Of a DNA stretch of 64,000 nt, positions 22,716 to 34,800 are shown piece after piece. The notes under the pieces were generated by a model. The model did no database searches. It worked only from the letters and a program-made list of their open reading frames with translations, and was not told the DNA's origin. Each line of letters opens with the position of its first letter. Position 1 is the stretch's first letter. The stretch covers positions 10,711,898 to 10,775,897 of the forward strand of contig CM037864.1 of assembly GCA_021292105.1 (NCBI GenBank), read 5' to 3'. The translations under genes and the position numbers were made by a program. This DNA is from Anadara kagoshimensis (Eukaryota; Mollusca; Bivalvia; Arcoida; Arcidae).

Positions 22716-25142
22716 TATGTTTGTTTTTGGAATATATTGTTTAAATATACTTCATTTTTACATGTACTTTGCAAAAGGATTTTCCTGATTGAGTCAACCC
22801 AAGGTGGTGCAAGATACCCTGATCCGTAAAAGTGCAATAAAGACCACTCAGCTTTTGATGTCTCTGCATTATGAAGTGATTTTCCATTTGTAAAAACAGA
22901 ATTACAATGAAAAGTATAAAAGATTTGAAATATAAGATCGAAAATAATGAACAAAATGTGAAAAGTAACCCAACTTTGAAGAAAAAGATACAAAATCAAT
23001 CACAGAGTCATGTGTAATGGTTTATTTTATCCTGATGAAATATTTTCCTAGATAATATTTTCTTGTGAGATTTGTTCCACCGATAATATTGTATAGGTAA
23101 ATATTATTCATGGATAATATTTTACTGAAATAAACCAGTGGAAAGATTTTACCATGAAATTATATCCTCCTGGACACATTTTCACCCAGATAAAATTATT
23201 GATTAGACATATGCAAGGTGCAGCAAGGTATAAATAACGCTGAATAAATACATTTCTGTTATATTTAAGTTTATTTATTAAGGGACACTCTAGTCCCCAT
23301 TTTTAACTAATTGTGATACCTAACAAATGTAATAGCCATATCCTCAACAATGAACCTATATATAATCAATCAATATTGTAAAAAATTACATACATTATAA
23401 TACACGTTTACACTAGTAGAGCTTTGCCTATCTGTAGTGTGTGAAGTTTGACCTTGCCATTTGATCTTTAATTTGTACATCCATTGTGTAATTTAGGGGC
23501 TTTATAAGTTTATACATAAGGAGAGATGAGTGGGTACTGGGTGTTTACTGTAATGAAACATGCTGTGTTCCTTAAATTTCAATAAATCATGCAGTCCATT
23601 TGCCCAATTTTATATTCAAATTAAAGGTCAAATTGCCAGGTCAAACTTGATGCACTTTACAAGAAATTATTAACAACATTAAAAATTACAGTGAACATTT
23701 AACATGAGGTGTACAATGTTAATAAGGCCATGTATAGCAGGTTGTATAAAAATATTATAAAAATAGACACAAATTTTAAAAATGATATAATTAATAAATT
23801 GGAGATTAAAAGCTGCCTGGGGATTATATACACAAGTACATGCAAGGTCACTGACATTATTAACATAACTTATTGTGTGAATAAGGCAGGAATGTAAAAT
23901 TGTATAACAATTAAAATAATTGGCAAAATCATTTGAAAAAACTGAGGACGGAATTCTATCACATAACTTAAAAATTAATTACAAAATTTCACTTTACAAA
24001 ACAACCTTCTCAAGAAGAAAGTATTTTTTCTAAAAATAAAATATTGAAGATGGAATTTAAAATTGGACATTTAAAAATATTACTAAATTTAATGAAACAC
24101 TCAAGGAGGAATGGAATTTGTACTTGAATGATTCATTTTTTACAATTATTGAGGACGGAGTTGGAAAATACAACTAAATTTTACAAAACAAAATTCTCCA
24201 AGGAATGTTAATGTGTATTGGAATATTATTTTGGACGGAGATTAAAATAATGAAGTTAAAAAAATAAATCAAATTTTACAAAACTACATTTTCTGAGGAA
24301 TATTGATAAGTATTGGAATTATTTCTTTTAAAAAATATTATTTCAATTAAAAATAAATACAAAAAATATTCTTATGAAGTACAATTGTAAATAAACTGTG
24401 TAAATAAAATGTGTAAATAAAATGTTACATATTTTACATTTTGCAAGCCTTTAAAATTGTTATTCATTCATTCATTAAAAAGATAAACATAAATGAGGTT
24501 CTAGTGTAAAAACTAAAACTAATACATAAATTATATAGTGTCCTTGTTTTATTACATACTGAATAAAAAGCACTTTATACTCTAAGCCATATAAATTATA
24601 ATATTTATAATTCTATATAATAAAGCTATTGCTTTTGTTAATGACTAGATCTAAACAAGTATTAAATTCAGGATGACCAAAATACTATAATTTCACCAAA
24701 AAAATTATTTTATAAATTATTTTTGTAACATCTTATTTGACCAAAAAATTATTTTATTAAGAAACATCTCTTTTTCCTAGTTTAAACCAAAACCTTTTTA
24801 GCAATAAGAATTTGTTTTGGTATTGCATTCACGGTAAGTACTATCAAAATAATTTTGAGTTTGAACTTTTGTGAAAAATAATCCCAAACTAATACAATGA
24901 CAAAATTTGAATACACATATAATAAGTTTATGATTAAATGCCTGATATTCTTACTTTTGGCCATCCTGACATTGTCTATCAATAGAACAATGAAAAACAA
25001 TTGAAACTATCCACAAACAGAATACTAGTATTTAAATTTTAAAGGCATAAATACAATATAAATGTCATAAAAACTCCTCACTAAGCTTGATTGTTTTATA
25101 TATAATATATCACAGTAAGAAATGTCAATATATTGTAAAACA

Positions 25143-25732
25143 ATCAAACCTGTATATAAAGACCGCCACAGGTGATGAACAGATATTGTTTCTATCGATA
25201 TTAACTTTAGCAACTTTCTATCAAGATCAAGTTTAATAATGGGAACTTAAATCAAAATATTTGGTATGGGCATGACCGTAGTTTAGTTTAAATAGATCTT
25301 TTATCACATGACTTCTGTATACAGATATTTTAATTTTCAATAAATGAACCTCCCTTCAAAGGGCTTATGTAAATATAAATTATTCAAAATAGAAATATAG
25401 AGACTTTCAGTCAAGGGACTTTATATATAGATTGGTTAAATTTTAGATTTAAGTTGCAATTAAGTGATCTTATATTATGAGACATTTTTAAAGATTGTTT
25501 CAACCTTAAATTAGGGTTTTGTTTTAACCATAAATGAGGGTTTAGTTACGTTAAAATAAAGACACCTCATATATAAATAAATTAAGTTGGAAAAATCAAT
25601 TGACTCAGCTGAATTTAGGTGACCTTAAGTTATTACACTTTTTTATAAAGTGTATTTATTAAAGTTGAAACAAAGATATCTTAAATTCAGATACTTTTAG
25701 AGTGGTGGTCATTATAACACGGTTTACTGTAT
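25143..25732. mobile_element. Possible 590-bp element with inverted ends
   Basis: Left end AATCAAACCTGTATATAAAG with ACCGCCAC, right end GTGGTGGTCATTATAACACG with GTTTACTGTA. The ends are imperfect inverted repeats resembling R2 ends. The interior is AT-rich and non-coding. Confidence 0.45.
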
Positions 25733-27127
25733 TTATTTATTAAAAGTCAAACGGACATAATGTCATACATCTACACTGATTACTTCTCCACATATAGATA
25801 ATAAGGTCACTAGTACATCATTATTAAAGCAAAATTAATTTCGTAATCAATTAATGAACCACATATTGATTGACTTGGTACAAGGTGCATGTGTACCTAG
25901 GAGAAAAAAAATATCCATTGGCATAAAAATAATGAGTTAAGAATTTAAGCCAATCTGGTCGACTAGAGGACCAAAAGCCTAATATTCTTATTTAAGATAG
26001 CAAAAATGTCATTACTGATGCACAATCATATTAGAGGTTGTACAGTGTTGCAAAAGATTTTTAAATGTCTGCTTATTTCATCTACTCTAGGTCAGACGAA
26101 GGCATAATGTTACCACAAAAATATTATATTTACAGCTTACTCAATCTTTCATGTATTTCAGCACAGAAATAATAAAAACATTTCATGTGAACTATACATA
26201 TATCCTCTTCTAATTAAGCAATTAACCTTTGGCAAGGGCATATAGAATTCCGATAAGCAAAATTTTTGCCCAAAAAAATTTTCATTTAAGAAGACCAAAA
26301 CATCTAAATTTGATGAAATATCACCAAATTTTTTTTCTCTTATGCCAAAATTAATTGAAACTTTTTTTCAAGATCTGTGAAAAATAATTTCTATAAAAAG
26401 CATTTGGTTTCAAGAAAGTAAAATAAAAATTCTTGTTTTTTCCCATTTGGTTTGTTTCTTTTTAATAGTTTTTTTTTAATAATTCCTTGCTTTTTGGCTG
26501 TTTTTATTATTTGACAAAACATTTTGCAAACCATATAAAAACTTAATTCCCTGAGGTGCAAGTGTTTTTGATCTTATTCATTTAGTTATATCAACTGAAT
26601 GGTGAAAAATAATAAAAAGTGCAACATGATAGTTTTGCCATAATTCTAAATTACAATATAGTAAGTTACATTTTTCTATTCCAATCACTCCAATTAATAC
26701 AAGGCATAACATGTCTATCATTCTTGCCACACTTGCTAACTTGTCAGGACTTGACTTGAAGGAGGAAAAAAAGTTGCAAAGTTAATCAAACTTTACAAAT
26801 ATATTTTGAGTTTATGCAAAATGTAACTTGTATCAATCCCATGAAAATGGAAATATGGCCAATGTAAAATCCAACCAACTATAGTTTGCAAAATATGCAA
26901 TATTTCAAAGCAAATTAAAAATATCAAAAAAATGTATAAATTAAAGATATATAATGAAAATATCACAGACATACTTCAACAAACCTTCAGCATAAGAAAG
27001 ATCAACTTAAACAACATATATCAAAGGGGGTTAACCAGCATACCACATGATAAACCATGATGTTTAGTGCTGAACATTATTTATAACAAGTAAATTCAGT
27101 GAATTATGATCCCCTAACAGCTGGCTT

Positions 27128-27390
27128 TTTTGTGATTTGTGCTTATGTTTAAAGGGCAATAACTCTGACGAAAATGAGCAAACCAACTTGGGTTAACCAT
27201 ATGCACATCTTCTATCAATGTTGATGCTTTGCACCAAGTTTCATGAAATAGTGCTCCATAGTTTTGGAGAATTTGTGCAGACAAAAATTTCAGACAAAAA
27301 TTTTGGACGGAGGAACAGAAGTAAAGATGGATGGACGGAAACTCAATTTTAATATCCCCCTTTTTCGAAAGGCGGGGGATGATAAGGGAT
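27128..27390 (+). repeat. Dispersed repeat ending in CCCCC..GGGGG hairpin
   Basis: AAAGGGCAATAACTCTGACG at the left and AATATCCCCCTTTTTCGAAA with GGCGGGGGATGATAA at the right. R7-like ends lie outside it (about 27028 and 27469), suggesting an insertion into an older element. Confidence 0.55.
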
Positions 27391-27904
27391 AACATAACTT
27401 GATGTTTTCGCTATTGTCCATCAAAATGTTAAAAGGTGCAGATCACATGGTATGCTGGAAAACCCCATTTCAGGAGTGTGAAAATCCGTAAATGTCACAA
27501 ACCCATTCTTCCCGTTACAAAAATAGCATAACCCAAATAAAAAAGAAATGGAAGATTCTGTCATGTTTATTTTAAAATTAAAAGTGTAAACATTTTAACA
27601 TAATAATCAGAATCACTGAATAAATTATAAAGGCACAAAAACATTTGTAAATGATAGCATTAATAAATAATGATGATTTTATTAATTATTAATTATGATA
27701 TATACAATATGTGGAGTATTAATTTATCTCTCTAAAAAAGGCATATGTAACTTATACATGTACATGACATAATGACAAGATGGGTGGGTGGGTAGGACAA
27801 TCTTATCACAGATTTAACAATTAAAACATATGATCACATTAGTTCTTACGATTGAGTATCATTTTGAGTAGTCGTTAAATTCAAAACAGCTAGAAAATTA
27901 TTTG

Positions 27905-28016
27905 AGTTATTTCTCTTGGAATATATAACAGAGTTATTTCCCTTGGAATTTATAACTGAGTTATTTCCCTTGGAATTTATAACTGAGTTATTTCCCTTGG
28001 AATTTATAACTGAGTT
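27905..28016. repeat. 27-bp minisatellite
   Basis: About four copies of GAGTTATTTCCCTTGGAATT plus TATAACT. The first copy is slightly diverged and the rest are identical. Confidence 0.92.
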
Positions 28017-28468
28017 ATTGGAGTGTATCACTAACATAAGCATATACACATAAAACTGATGAATTATCCAACATAAGAGACAAAAGTAACACCCTAGTTC
28101 CATAGCAACAAATTAGCTTGTAATCAGCAAAATAATTACCTCTTAAATCATAATTCAAATTTACACATATTAAATACATATATTAATGAAAAATTATTCA
28201 AAAAAGTTTTAAATTTTAACATGGAATGCTTATCATTGATTATATAAGTTTCTGTTAATATATATATATATACAGTAAAATATGGCTAGTTAATACACAT
28301 ATATATTATTGTTTGATATACCTCCGATACACCATGTCATGTCACAAGCTTTTAAAACACACATTCACATCCATCCATGCATGCACATAGGTCTCATAAA
28401 GACTTAGATTTTTACACAAATATCTCATCGTAAATAAACAATTTCAGTTTTAACAGCAGTGTACTGTA

Positions 28469-28474
28469 TTTATT
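28469..28474 (-). promoter_or_regulatory. Candidate LOXHD1 poly(A) signal
   Basis: TTTATT on + reads AATAAA on the gene strand, ~180 bp after the stop codon. It is the first good hexamer downstream. Chance matches are frequent here. Confidence 0.35.
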
Positions 28475-28650
28475 ATCAATAACTGTCATGGTCATTTCAT
28501 ATTTCTCTGAATTCTTCAAAAAAAATATAACCATCCCTCGAATAAATTGATGGCAGATTCCCTGCTCTGGTAGGTTACCAGTACAAACTGATAACACCTG
28601 TTATTGTTAAACCTCATCTTGCCGTTTTTGTACATTTCAGTAACAGGTCT

Positions 28651-28832
28651 CTAATCTCTTGCCAGAAGATCTCTGCAAATTTGGTTATCTCCCTTGTCTT
28701 TGGCCAGCCATTGTTGGCATGGAAACGTAACCTTTTCATTGGTAGCCATGTTTGTTATTTCTATTCTATCCAAGAACCAATTTGGTCTGAAACCTTTGTT
28801 GTCATGTTCTATTCTTACTTTGAGCAGTTCAC
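28651..28832 (-). CDS. LOXHD1 last exon
   Basis: Residues 1329-1388 and the TAG stop at 28651-28653. Acceptor [28 protein letters not shown], then [20 protein letters not shown] and LARD-stop. Vertebrate LOXHD1 also ends just after this motif (RGDGLTWRDLFPSV), so this is the natural C-terminus. Confidence 0.95.
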
Positions 28833-31800
28833 CTGTTAAAATAAAAAAATATATTTTCAAGTTGTATCTATCTAAACAAATCTGGACAAGTACCGGTATG
28901 TTTGTTTTTGATTCATACAATCATTACGTGAAATAAATATTTATTTCTAAAGTAATTTTCAAGACACCAGACACAATGGGGTTTGCCGCTGTACTGCGTG
29001 ATACCTTCTAATGTTTTGTGGAACACTTATTTCCAATGGATATTGAATCTCATTTAAGATGACATTTTCTCGTAAAAATGATGTTATTCTGGGAACGCTT
29101 TCCCAATCCATAATAGTTCTACAAAAATGTTATGGGTACAGCATGGTGCATCCAATTTAATTGAAAAAAAACTAGTTTAGCCAAATCTTTTAGTAGATAT
29201 AGATTTCCTGAATAAAGAAAAACTGACACAAAACATTATAACAAAATAAAAATAAATAAATTTGAAAATAAAATGGCTCACCTAGATCTAACGACTCAAT
29301 AGTGAAAGTATCCCTTTGATTGCGTTCAAATAAATCTCGCCAGTCTTGCTCTAGTGCTCGTTTGCCTGTGTCTCCATTGGATCCAAATATCGTCAACCAT
29401 ACATTCGCGTTTGTTCCTGCACCAAATACGTCACCAGTAAATACATTCACTTCATATTTTACATTAGCTAAATCTGGAAAATAAAATAAAGTAAAGCAAA
29501 AATAAAATAAAATAAAGCAAATAAATGAATTGAAAAGTTACAGAGTTAGAAATGGCATTTTTGCCTCTTCATGAGTTCAGTGTGAATTTAGAATTTTCAG
29601 ATATAAATTTTTTTTAAAAAAAATCTGGAAATTAAAACTTTTTTTCTTTCTTAGTGTAGGAGCCTTGGTGGCAGAGTGTTTAAATGTTTGCACAAATATC
29701 AAAGTGCCTCTCACCCCACCCAGATTTGAATTCAAATCAGGGCAGATCCTAGTAATTGTCAGTCAGTAATTTAGAGGGCATTGCCACTAAAGCCCCTTCA
29801 AAGACAGACCACATGTGGGAATGTGAATTTTCCTTGCTGTTGGCCTTTACTGGTTCACCTGGTATCAGTTTAATGGACAGGGGGAGTGGTACGCTTGTCT
29901 GCGGCGTACTGCCTCTGTGGGCTAGCACGTTAAAGTCGCCCTGAGTGTGCACTAATAAAAGTCAGACCATACAACACACTCGCACTTCCCATGCATACAC
30001 AAAATTGTTCAAAGATTAATCCATAGAGATTAATAAAATAGTTCTTGTTGCAAATAGCTGAAAAATTGCTGCTGCGATGTAAGCAACATTCAACCAACCA
30101 GCCAACCAATCAACCAACCCCTTCAAAGACACAAGATAAAGAATCCCTAGTGTTTATGAATTTACTTACTTCTGACGATAGAGACTTGACTCTCTTCTAC
30201 TGCCTTACACTTCAACACTTTGCCGTCTCTCTTGATGTATGGCTTCTCTGTGATCTGAATCCAGTCCTTACATGGGAACACATATCTGTAATACAATGTA
30301 AAAAAAATAAGGACTCTATGTAGACCTTCATGTATACCAGGTGATGTCTCAATGTAAGTGAGATATTCTTTACTAGGACCTAAACCCCATTTAATATCAA
30401 TCAATCTACTATTGTTCCAGGTAACTTAGATAGTCGATTTATCTTTAATATAAAATCAAGTATTGTAAGATTGGTACTTATTTTGATATTCCTGTAAATA
30501 AAATCATATCACCTATCAAACCTTTGCGGTTTGCTCACTTGAACTTGAATTACAAAACAGGTATATACCGAAGCTTTTGTCGTTTTTCGTAACAGAGAAA
30601 AACCAATGTGTTGTATATATAGAGGATCTTAGACGAGTGGGGGTTTAATATGAAATTTATTAAACGAGTTTAATAAATTTCATATTAAACCCTCACGAGT
30701 CTAAAATTCTATATATCACATAACTCAAAATACCGAGGCATAATGACATGTTCATGTTATTTGATGCCATATAGAAACAGACGATTTCTATCTAGGTCAG
30801 ACAAATCAACTGCGCAAGTAAGAATATAGTTCTATTTAGTTATAGTAAAAGTAAATTAATCACTTAGAAAAAAAGACATAATCAGTATGTAAGTTTAAAT
30901 CATAATATTTTCCGAATGCATCAAAATTATTTTTCAAAGAATCAGAAAGTCTTCAAAAGTCTAAAAATAAACAACAGACTGACACAGTTTTCATATGACG
31001 TCATTAGGCACGACCACTACGTAAAACAGAAGCATGATACCTGATTACGTCACAATCAAGTGATATAACATGGGTACCTGTGTAATACGAAAAATATTAC
31101 ACCGTTTTATTCCATCAATAAACAGGAGGGTTATGTGATATATACCTAATTAAATTATATGAATAAAGGAAAATTGGGAAACAATTCTACTGGCCTTTAT
31201 AAGCAAGCAGCCCTTATATAGAGGTGGCCTTTAAGGCAGGTTGGACTGTAATTAAACAGTTACAATTGTTGATTATTGCAAAATATCAAAGTTTATTATT
31301 TAATCTGGTGGAAAAAATTGAAATTTCACAATAGGGGGACATGATTGTTCAAAGCTGGCAACATAGCTGTCTTATATCATCATAGGTTAGGGGTCAAGAA
31401 TCAACCTGTTGCCAACTTGCTGATCGACCCTTGGTTTAGTAGATAAAAGGTCAAAGGTCAGATTGTGTTTTTCCCCCAAAAATTAATCTTTATTAGTTTA
31501 TAGCTGTCCAAATATATACTTTCTGAGATTTAAATAAATCAAATAAATCTGTTCTCATGCAATCATAGCATTTCATGTATTTTAACATTGACTAGGAAGC
31601 TAATTGAGACTGTTTAGGCTAAAATTTAAATATTTCAATGTTAATTTTCAAAATTCTAACACAAGCTCAAGATAGAAAGCTTCAAGATAGAATAAAAGTA
31701 TACATTCAACATCAAATCATGAATCAAAATGCTAAAATATTATTCTTTTGTAAATACATGGGTGTGATTAAAACAAATATATTGTTTAAACCCAGCTGAT

Positions 31801-34800
31801 AATTTGAAATTTATTAAAAGTTTAAAATCAAAGTACTGCAAGTACTGTAATCAGCAAGGCATAGTCATGAGAATCTCTGGAATATATCAGTCACATCTAA
31901 CGATTTCTTTTCATTCATCAATATCACTATCTGTGGCATTATCATTCAAAGGGTTCAACCAATCAACGGTCCCATTGCAAGTGCATACAGCCACCGATTT
32001 TAACATGCATGCCCTACTTGTACATCTTGTAGTGCAACATGATTTATATTTACATTTCAGCAATGCATGGCTTTTGGTTTTTTCTCATTAAAAACCCCTA
32101 CTGTAACTCAATTGGTATAGTGCTCACTCCCCGTTTGTGGTGAGTCCTGGGTTCGAACCCTAAATTGATCTGACCAAGACTTGAAATAAGGAAATAAGGT
32201 AGTGACTGTTCTTTTGCCAAACACTCAGTATTTACAAACGAAAGTCACAAGATCCTTTAAGAGAGATCTTAAAAACCGATGCCCCGTGCCAAGGTTGGGT
32301 GTAACATGTTAAGGAACTTTCCTCATATTTCCCTAAGTTCACTGCAAAGGTCAAAATTTCTGCCACTTCACCTATAGCTGGTGACGTCTGCTATGACTGA
32401 AATACGTAAAAACCCGTAAAACCCCATGCAATCAATTTATAATTTTCTCATTAAAGCTGTTTTAAGTCACATTCACACTTGCACTAACTTAACTGTCCGA
32501 GAATAATCGTGAACATCAGGAAAAACCTTAACTTAAGTCGAAAAAGTTAAGTTTTGTTCATGATCCTTTGGCCTGTAATCGTCTTAGAAAAGTTAAAGTT
32601 CAAAGTAAGATTTAAGCAAAAAAAAAATAATAATAATAATAATAAGTTTAATTTGTGAAAAAAACCCTCAGATTTAAGTAGAAAAATTAGTATTGTTCGT
32701 GGTCCTGTTGCAAGATGACAAGACAAAACTAGTAACGAAAAGTTTATGGTGGATCACAAAACATTGGGTAGCGACATTGGGTATAGATAGGTCACACCAT
32801 CAAGACAACTGCCAACAACATCACAAAACTTTGAAATGGAACACACAAGAATAAAAGACACGTTTAGACAAGTTTCTAGAATTGAAACAGAGGGGGTAAA
32901 ATTACGCAGAACAGAGCCAGATTGAGGGATTTTGTCAATGGACTAACCTCACCATCCGTTTCCTATAGGTGACGGGAGATCCGGAGCAAATACCAGGTAT
33001 AACTAAATGCAGCCAAACAGCAGTTTAATAGTGTGCACATTGAATATGTAGGTCGGTTGCACATGATGTTTGAAGCAAATTTTCAATTGTACTTTTCCCC
33101 TGAGAGGAACAGTTTACATCGTAGATAAGAAATCCTCGCTAGGTACATGTACATTCAATGAAGGCATCTGCACTCACAAGTTCAGAAAAGTTCCCTTACG
33201 GAATGCTGTATTTAGAATGTCCAGAAAGTTAATTGACAGTCTTACAGTCTGTAATCATACTTCCTCGTTTAAAACAAACAGAAGAATAAGGTCTTCAGTA
33301 TCACGACAGTCTTTTATAGCCTTGCATGTAAGCATCAACACCACGGGGAACAATTTTAGTATCAGCTTCCTTGTGTAAAGCTTTAAAAACGGTAACACTC
33401 CTTCCTCTGTGTGAATAAACATGCTGTCTGTTGGACCCCCAGATACCCTCAGCTAAGCTAAGAAGTGTCTAGGATTACTGCGAGATCCTATTTGTTTTCT
33501 TGGTGACTGATAAAATCTTACCAATTTGATGGCAGAGGGACAAAGTTTAATTATCAATAATTCTTCTAACAGAACGGGGACCTGATTTTCTTTTATCTCT
33601 AGATGGTTTCACCTTTTATGGATTAGTTGTCATATCTATACTAATGCCATCAATTTTAATACATTTAACTTTCGCGTGGATAAAAACAGTTTGTGCGTTT
33701 CCTAACTTGCTGAATGTATTGATGCCTTTCCGTTTTCCCAGCGCTACAACTAAAGTTTGACCATTAATTACTTTGGTAGTAATGTCTCCATGCAAACTTC
33801 TTCCTCAGTGATATTTTGAAGATCCGACTCGTCGGCTGCAGATAACAAGGGTCCTGATGTATCAGGTATAGGCGACACTGGGAATAGTTCGTGTTTCAAC
33901 AGTTCACTAATATTTCCACCAGAAAAAAAGAACACACTTGATAGTATTATACAGATACAGTCATTATAGCGAATCAAATCTTTCAGTACCACCAGTACTT
34001 TGATTTTTTTTAAAAGTGGATACTTATATAAATACTGGCAATATGATTCAGTAAAATTATTTTAGCAGAAGTCTTAAGTTTTGTTAAACAATTTCAAGTG
34101 CACAAATGTGTTTATACTAGTATTTATTTGCCACAATTAATCATATTTGTAAAGGTCAAATTTGTGCAAGCGTTTAATCTTATTTTTCATGGAAAACTTT
34201 GAAAATAAGTGACTGAATTAGTTGGATATGACTTTCTATTAATTTGAAGATACCACTTACACATTTGGAAGACAAAATGTATAAAGAAAAACTTCTGTAA
34301 GCCACCTTGAATTTGTGTATAGGTCAATATGGGCATTTTCACTTGAACTTTGCACCCATTGACCTTTAGCTGCACCCACAATGACCCCTGGGTGAAATCT
34401 TGCTTGGCAACAAGCCGATTCTACCAAAGTAAAGTTCAAAGAAGGTTATGACATAACTTGCCACCTTTGAACACGTTGTCCTCCCTACATCCAAAAATAA
34501 GCGGTTTTTCAAAACTCTCTACCAGACTAATTAGTTGGGTAAAGTGAATTAACCCTTACTGCCTTTAACAACTATCAGAGGTACCACATGCAAAGATGGG
34601 TGAGCAATTTCAAACATTTACTTTTTAAAATATGATATGTACACAATATTAACTGCAAATACTACTACTACCCAGGTATTGGGTGGATCCTTCTACATGC
34701 ATATCGATAGTCCTCATTAAAGGTCAAGCAGAAAGGTCAAAGTTGTTTGCCGCTATATATCTTATATGTGGGTGTATGAGGGAGTGAAAGACTGTATGTG

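Larger units (their letters stand above)
11887..28650. other. Convergent intergenic region, no gene recognised
   Basis: 16.8 kb between the stop codons of the two converging genes. I see no coding exon. Itemised repeats cover part of it. The stretch 23250-27000 is very AT-rich with only weak repeat traces: an R9-like pair at about 23405-23650 and a long inverted-ended element at about 25143-25732. Short open frames here (up to ~100 codons) look random. Confidence 0.6.

Noticed and set aside
23250-27000. Possible small genes in the AT-rich intergenic region
   Set aside because: Frames of 60-100 codons are at the level expected by chance. None shows family motifs or splice partners.
27846-28103. 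An 85-codon frame with repeated NNSVINSKG
   Set aside because: It is the translation of a 27-bp minisatellite.
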